Origin: Caulobacter sp.
GTDB lineage: Bacteria; Pseudomonadota; Alphaproteobacteria; Caulobacterales; Caulobacteraceae
DNA: 64,000 bases
Assembly (NCBI GenBank): GCA_030645575.1
Contig: JAUSMJ010000029.1
Coordinates: forward strand, 31,111-95,110
Direction of reading: 5' to 3'
Shown here: positions 61,375 to 64,000 of the stretch, one piece after another
Layout: each line of letters begins with the position of its first letter
Position numbering within the stretch: the stretch's first letter is position 1
Translations under genes and position numbers: made by a program
Notes under the pieces: model-generated
What the model was told of the DNA's origin: nothing
What the model saw: the letters and a program-made list of their open reading frames with translations, nothing else
Database searches by the model: none

Positions 61375-61629
61375 GTGGTCTTGTCCTTTTTCCGGTTATC
61401 GCCTCCGCGGACAAACCCCTGGAAACTCCAGGGACCGGAACGGACTGAGCGGGATGTCTCCCCACCCGGCCCGAACGTCCACGTGCGTGATGAGGCGCGC
61501 ATGTAGGGGATGGGAGGCGGAAATGCAAGCGGGGGCGAGGTTCGGGCCCGCCTTATCCCCCTTCGCCGGGGAAACGGGACTTGGGATCTCCGGATGCTGA
61601 TACACCCTGAAGACCTTGATGGAATTGGA
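61375..61629 (-). promoter_or_regulatory. rpsB upstream region with leader hairpin
   Basis: This stretch holds no gene that I can support. A stem CCCTGG/CCAGGG (61417-61433) lies about 45-60 bases before the rpsB start, inside the likely mRNA leader. The promoter should lie within it, but I cannot name convincing hexamers. An S2-binding autoregulatory leader is possible, not shown. Confidence 0.45.
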
Positions 61630-61720
61630 GCTCTGTCGACGGCCTTGGTCAAGGACGGCCCCTGCGGGGCCGCCGCTCCGCGGCCGCGAAGCGGTCCTTG
61701 AGCAAGGCCGTCGACAGAGC
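61630..61720. repeat. Long inverted repeat upstream of rpsB
   Basis: Outer arms GCTCTGTCGACGGCCTTG and CAAGGCCGTCGACAGAGC are perfectly complementary. Inner stems GTCAAGGAC/GTCCTTGAG and GGCCCCTGCGGGGCC, plus CCGCTCCGCGG, suggest a branched structure. It stands between the unrecognised gene at 61783 and rpsB and may end transcription from upstream. The 62 bases between it and that gene show nothing else. Confidence 0.88.
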
Positions 61721-61782
61721 AAAACTGGCCGTCAAGACATCAGGAGCGGTACGCCTTGGCGATGATTCATTGCCAACAACAG

Positions 61783-62460
61783 CTAAGTCCAACCGTGCTT
61801 GTGAAGGCGTTGCGAACGATCCGGCTTCGTGACCTTCACATTGCCCGCCATATCAGCGAACGCGCCCTTCACCACAAACAGCGGGCGGCGTGAGCAGTAT
61901 ATTTTGTTTCCGCGCGCCTGTTCCCGCCAATCCTGCAAGTCGAGTAACACGCCATCCACGAAGGCCTCCTCGAAGAACGGCCATACTTTGGCGCTCGGAT
62001 GGACCAAGGACGCCTCAAGTTGTCGACTTTCACGAATCGCCATCGCGACCGAGGAGGCACCCAGCATTTTATCCGCCAGAATCGCGCCTACGAGCCGCCC
62101 AACCAGCATCTCATTGTAGGCCTCTCCCATATCTGGGCTTCGCCGATACATCGCGCGATAACCGCCCCGACCGTTGAAGAGCTGATTGAAGAGTTCCGCG
62201 TTCTCGATCCCAATCAGAAGACATGCACGGCGGTACTCAACCTCGCGGCAGTCATCCATCGGCTCGTCGTAGAACGCCACGGCGCGGTGTTTCGTCTGAG
62301 CATGTAGAGCATTCACTGACGCCTCAACCAGTGCATCCGCCAACGCCTGCGGGCGGACATCGGCGCCGATCTGTCTAGCAACATCACGAGCGCGAGGACT
62401 TTCGAAGTGAGTCACGGTGGGCCAATCCACGGCCTGAATTGCCTCAAAGTCGGAAGACAT
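61783..62460 (-). CDS. Protein of unknown function (lower GC)
   Basis: The 225-residue protein is not one I recognise. It has no membrane segments or signal peptide. It is rich in Ala, Arg and Glu in the middle (residues about 20-70) and contains EASVNALHAQTKHRAVAFYD and CREVEYRRACLLIGIENAEL; the C-terminus (KIYCSRRPLFVVKGAFADMA, then basic residues) looks like a small beta-rich end. Base and codon use are visibly less GC-rich than in dnaE and rpsB, with third positions often A or T, which suggests recent transfer. It starts 17 bases after dnaE on the same strand. In related genomes I would expect dnaE and rpsB to be neighbours, so it may be an insertion. Confidence 0.75.
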   Translation of the reverse strand: MSSDFEAIQAVDWPTVTHFESPRARDVARQIGADVRPQALADALVEASVNALHAQTKHRAVAFYDEPMDDCREVEYRRACLLIGIENAELFNQLFNGRGGYRAMYRRSPDMGEAYNEMLVGRLVGAILADKMLGASSVAMAIRESRQLEASLVHPSAKVWPFFEEAFVDGVLLDLQDWREQARGNKIYCSRRPLFVVKGAFADMAGNVKVTKPDRSQRLHKHGWT

Positions 62461-62477
62461 CTGCCATTCCCGCCCCC

Positions 62478-64000
62478 CTACACATCCTCCAGATACGCCA
62501 CCCCCGGCGCCGTCTTCAGCGCACCTCGCAGCGACGCGTCGAGGGTGTAGAACCCCGGCAGCTTGACCTCGACCTCGCGGCCGGCGCCCAGGCCGGCGAC
62601 GAGGACCACCTCCCCGCCCCGCTGGGTGGCGGCGACGGACAGGCGTTTCTTCAGCGCCTCGATCTCCATCGACTGGGGCGAGACGTGCACGCGCAGGCTG
62701 GCGGCGAGCGACTCGATGGCCTTGTCGATCGGTTCGGCGTCGTCGCCGAAGAAACGCACCTCGCCGTCGCGCGACTTGGCGCGGACCTTGATGGCCACGG
62801 CCTTGCCCGGCTCGAGGATGTCGCGGCAGCGTTTCAGCGCCTCGGGCGGAAACAGCACCTCGTATTCGCCGGTCGGGTCGGACAGGGAGACGAACGCGAA
62901 CCGTTCGCCGCTCTGCTGGGTGCGTTCCTGGCGGCGGCGGACCATGCCGGCCATGCGGAAGGCCTCGGTCCCGGCCTCGGCCTGGACGATGGCGTCGCTG
63001 AGCATGGTCGTGCGTCGGCGGCGCAGCACCTCGATCATGTCCTCCAGCGGATGGCCGGTCAGGTAGAAGCCGACCGCGGCCAGCTCCTCGTCGAGCCGGC
63101 GGATCTGGTCCCAGGGCTCGGTGCGCGGCAGGCGCGGCCGGGCCGCGTCCGGCTGTTCGCCACCGAACAGGCTGACCTGGGCCGACGCCCGGTCGGCGGC
63201 CAGGCTCTGGCCGTGGGCCATGAGGACGTCCGCCGCTTCAACGATCTGGGCCCGGTTGGGGTGAATGCTGTCGAAGGCGCCGGCCCGCGCGAGGCCCTCG
63301 AGGCCGCGCTTGTTGACCTGGCGCGGATCGACCCGCTCGATGAAGTCGAACAGATCGACGAACGGTCCGCCCTCCTTGCGGACGGCGACCACGTGCTCCA
63401 TCGCGGCGAAACCGACATTGCGCACAGCGCCCAGGGCATAGAGCACCTCGCCGTCCTCGACCTCGAAGTCGGCGCCCGAACGGTTGATGTCGGGCGGGCG
63501 TATCTTGATCTGGAACTTGCGCGCGTCCTGGTAGAACACCGCCAGCTTGTCGGTGTTGGAAAGGTCCAGGCTCATTGAGCCGGCGAAGAACTCGACCGGC
63601 GTGTTGGCCTTCAGCCAGGCCGTCTGGTAGGCGATCAGGGCGTAGGCCGCCGCGTGCGACTTGTTGAAGCCGTAACCGGCGAACTTCTCGACGTGTTCGA
63701 AGATGGCCCCGGCCTTGTCGCCATCGACGCCGCGTTCGATGGCCCCGGAGACGAACCGGGCCTTTTGCTGGTCCATCTCCTCCTTCTTCTTCTTGCCCAT
63801 CGCCCGGCGCAGCATGTCGGCCTCGCCGAGGCTGTAGCCGGCCAGGATCTGGGCGATGCGCATCACCTGTTCCTGGTAGACGATGACGCCGTAGGTCTCT
63901 TTCAGCACCTCCTCCAGCGAGGCGTGCATGGTGTCCATCGGCCGGCGGCCGAACTTGGTGTCGATGAACAGGTCGATGTTGTCCATCGGGCCCGGCCGGT
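62478..64000 (-). CDS. dnaE: DNA polymerase III alpha subunit, C-terminal part (start outside the window)
   Basis: About 507 codons of the C-terminal part of the replicative polymerase are present; the gene continues past base 64000. Visible parts are [17 protein letters not shown], the conserved [55 protein letters not shown] and the finger/helix-hairpin-helix region [18 protein letters not shown]. The OB-fold ([20 protein letters not shown]) and a C-terminal tail domain end the protein. The catalytic aspartates of the palm and the N-terminal PHP domain are outside the window. It is followed closely by the unknown gene at 61783. Confidence 0.97.
   Translation of the reverse strand, partial: RPGPMDNIDLFIDTKFGRRPMDTMHASLEEVLKETYGVIVYQEQVMRIAQILAGYSLGEADMLRRAMGKKKKEEMDQQKARFVSGAIERGVDGDKAGAIFEHVEKFAGYGFNKSHAAAYALIAYQTAWLKANTPVEFFAGSMSLDLSNTDKLAVFYQDARKFQIKIRPPDINRSGADFEVEDGEVLYALGAVRNVGFAAMEHVVAVRKEGGPFVDLFDFIERVDPRQVNKRGLEGLARAGAFDSIHPNRAQIVEAADVLMAHGQSLAADRASAQVSLFGGEQPDAARPRLPRTEPWDQIRRLDEELAAVGFYLTGHPLEDMIEVLRRRRTTMLSDAIVQAEAGTEAFRMAGMVRRRQERTQQSGERFAFVSLSDPTGEYEVLFPPEALKRCRDILEPGKAVAIKVRAKSRDGEVRFFGDDAEPIDKAIESLAASLRVHVSPQSMEIEALKKRLSVAATQRGGEVVLVAGLGAGREVEVKLPGFYTLDASLRGALKTAPGVAYLEDV

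Noticed and set aside
61829-62307. Plus-strand open frames opposite the unknown gene at 61783
   Set aside because: They are short, overlap each other in three frames and have no ribosome-binding sites. The minus-strand frame is the only one spanning the region and is spaced like a downstream gene of dnaE.

Overview
The window is a dense, very GC-rich stretch of an alphaproteobacterial chromosome. Gene content and order point to the Caulobacteraceae (Caulobacter/Phenylobacterium-like): hflX-hfq-dat-ntrX-ntrY-ntrC-ntrB-dusB, ispDF, pncC, ratA-lipA, the lpdA-pdhCBA block, ftsB, eno, pyrG, secG, tpiA, ppiD-trpE-trpG-trpD-trpC, lexA, comEC, gltX, gltA, the lpxBI-lpxA-fabZ-lpxD-ompH-bamA-rseP-dxr-cdsA-uppS-frr-pyrH-tsf-rpsB envelope/translation cluster, then dnaE. 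It is essentially core genome. No prophage, CRISPR array, rRNA, tRNA or transposase gene was recognised.

Layout. 1-8.6 kb (minus strand): RNA chaperone, D-amino-acid aminotransferase and the two nitrogen two-component pairs NtrB/NtrC and NtrY/NtrX. 8.6-17.2 kb: isoprenoid synthesis (IspDF), a fused MFS/spermidine-synthase-like protein, PncC, RatA and LipA, a lipoprotein hydrolase and an acyl-ACP synthetase-like enzyme. 17.3-26.1 kb: pyruvate dehydrogenase complex (E3, E2, E1beta with its own lipoyl domain, E1alpha), FtsB and enolase; LipA makes the cofactor for this complex. 26.3-32.6 kb: enoyl-CoA hydratase, a double aspartic-protease-like protein, L32, a ParDE toxin-antitoxin pair, CTP synthase, SecG, triosephosphate isomerase. 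32.8-45.2 kb: PpiD, the trp genes, LexA with an SOS box, ComEC, GltX and citrate synthase. 45.3-61.4 kb (minus strand): lipid A synthesis, outer-membrane assembly, undecaprenyl-phosphate/CDP-DAG/MEP enzymes and translation factors. 61.8-64 kb: an unrecognised gene of lower GC and the C-terminal part of DnaE.

The unusual content is not a new operon. It is a rich set of small palindromic repeats, at least eight families, spread between and inside the core genes. Several lie between convergent genes. Two families supply stop codons or C-terminal residues. At the pdh locus palindromes of three families are translated in frame and make up much of the flexible linkers of E2 and E1beta, comparable in principle to the protein-coding palindromic elements of Rickettsia. 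A repeat of about 98 bp is present in two copies whose base changes covary, which supports a REPIN-like hairpin. The enolase gene carries two adjacent in-frame stop codons exactly where conserved Glu-Asn codons should be, with the rest of the gene intact. NtrC and NtrX both lack the GAFTGA sigma-54 contact motif.

Limits: functions are assigned by reading motifs, not by database search. Several starts are choices among alternatives and are marked as such. The link between the repeats and a transposase elsewhere in the genome is inference.
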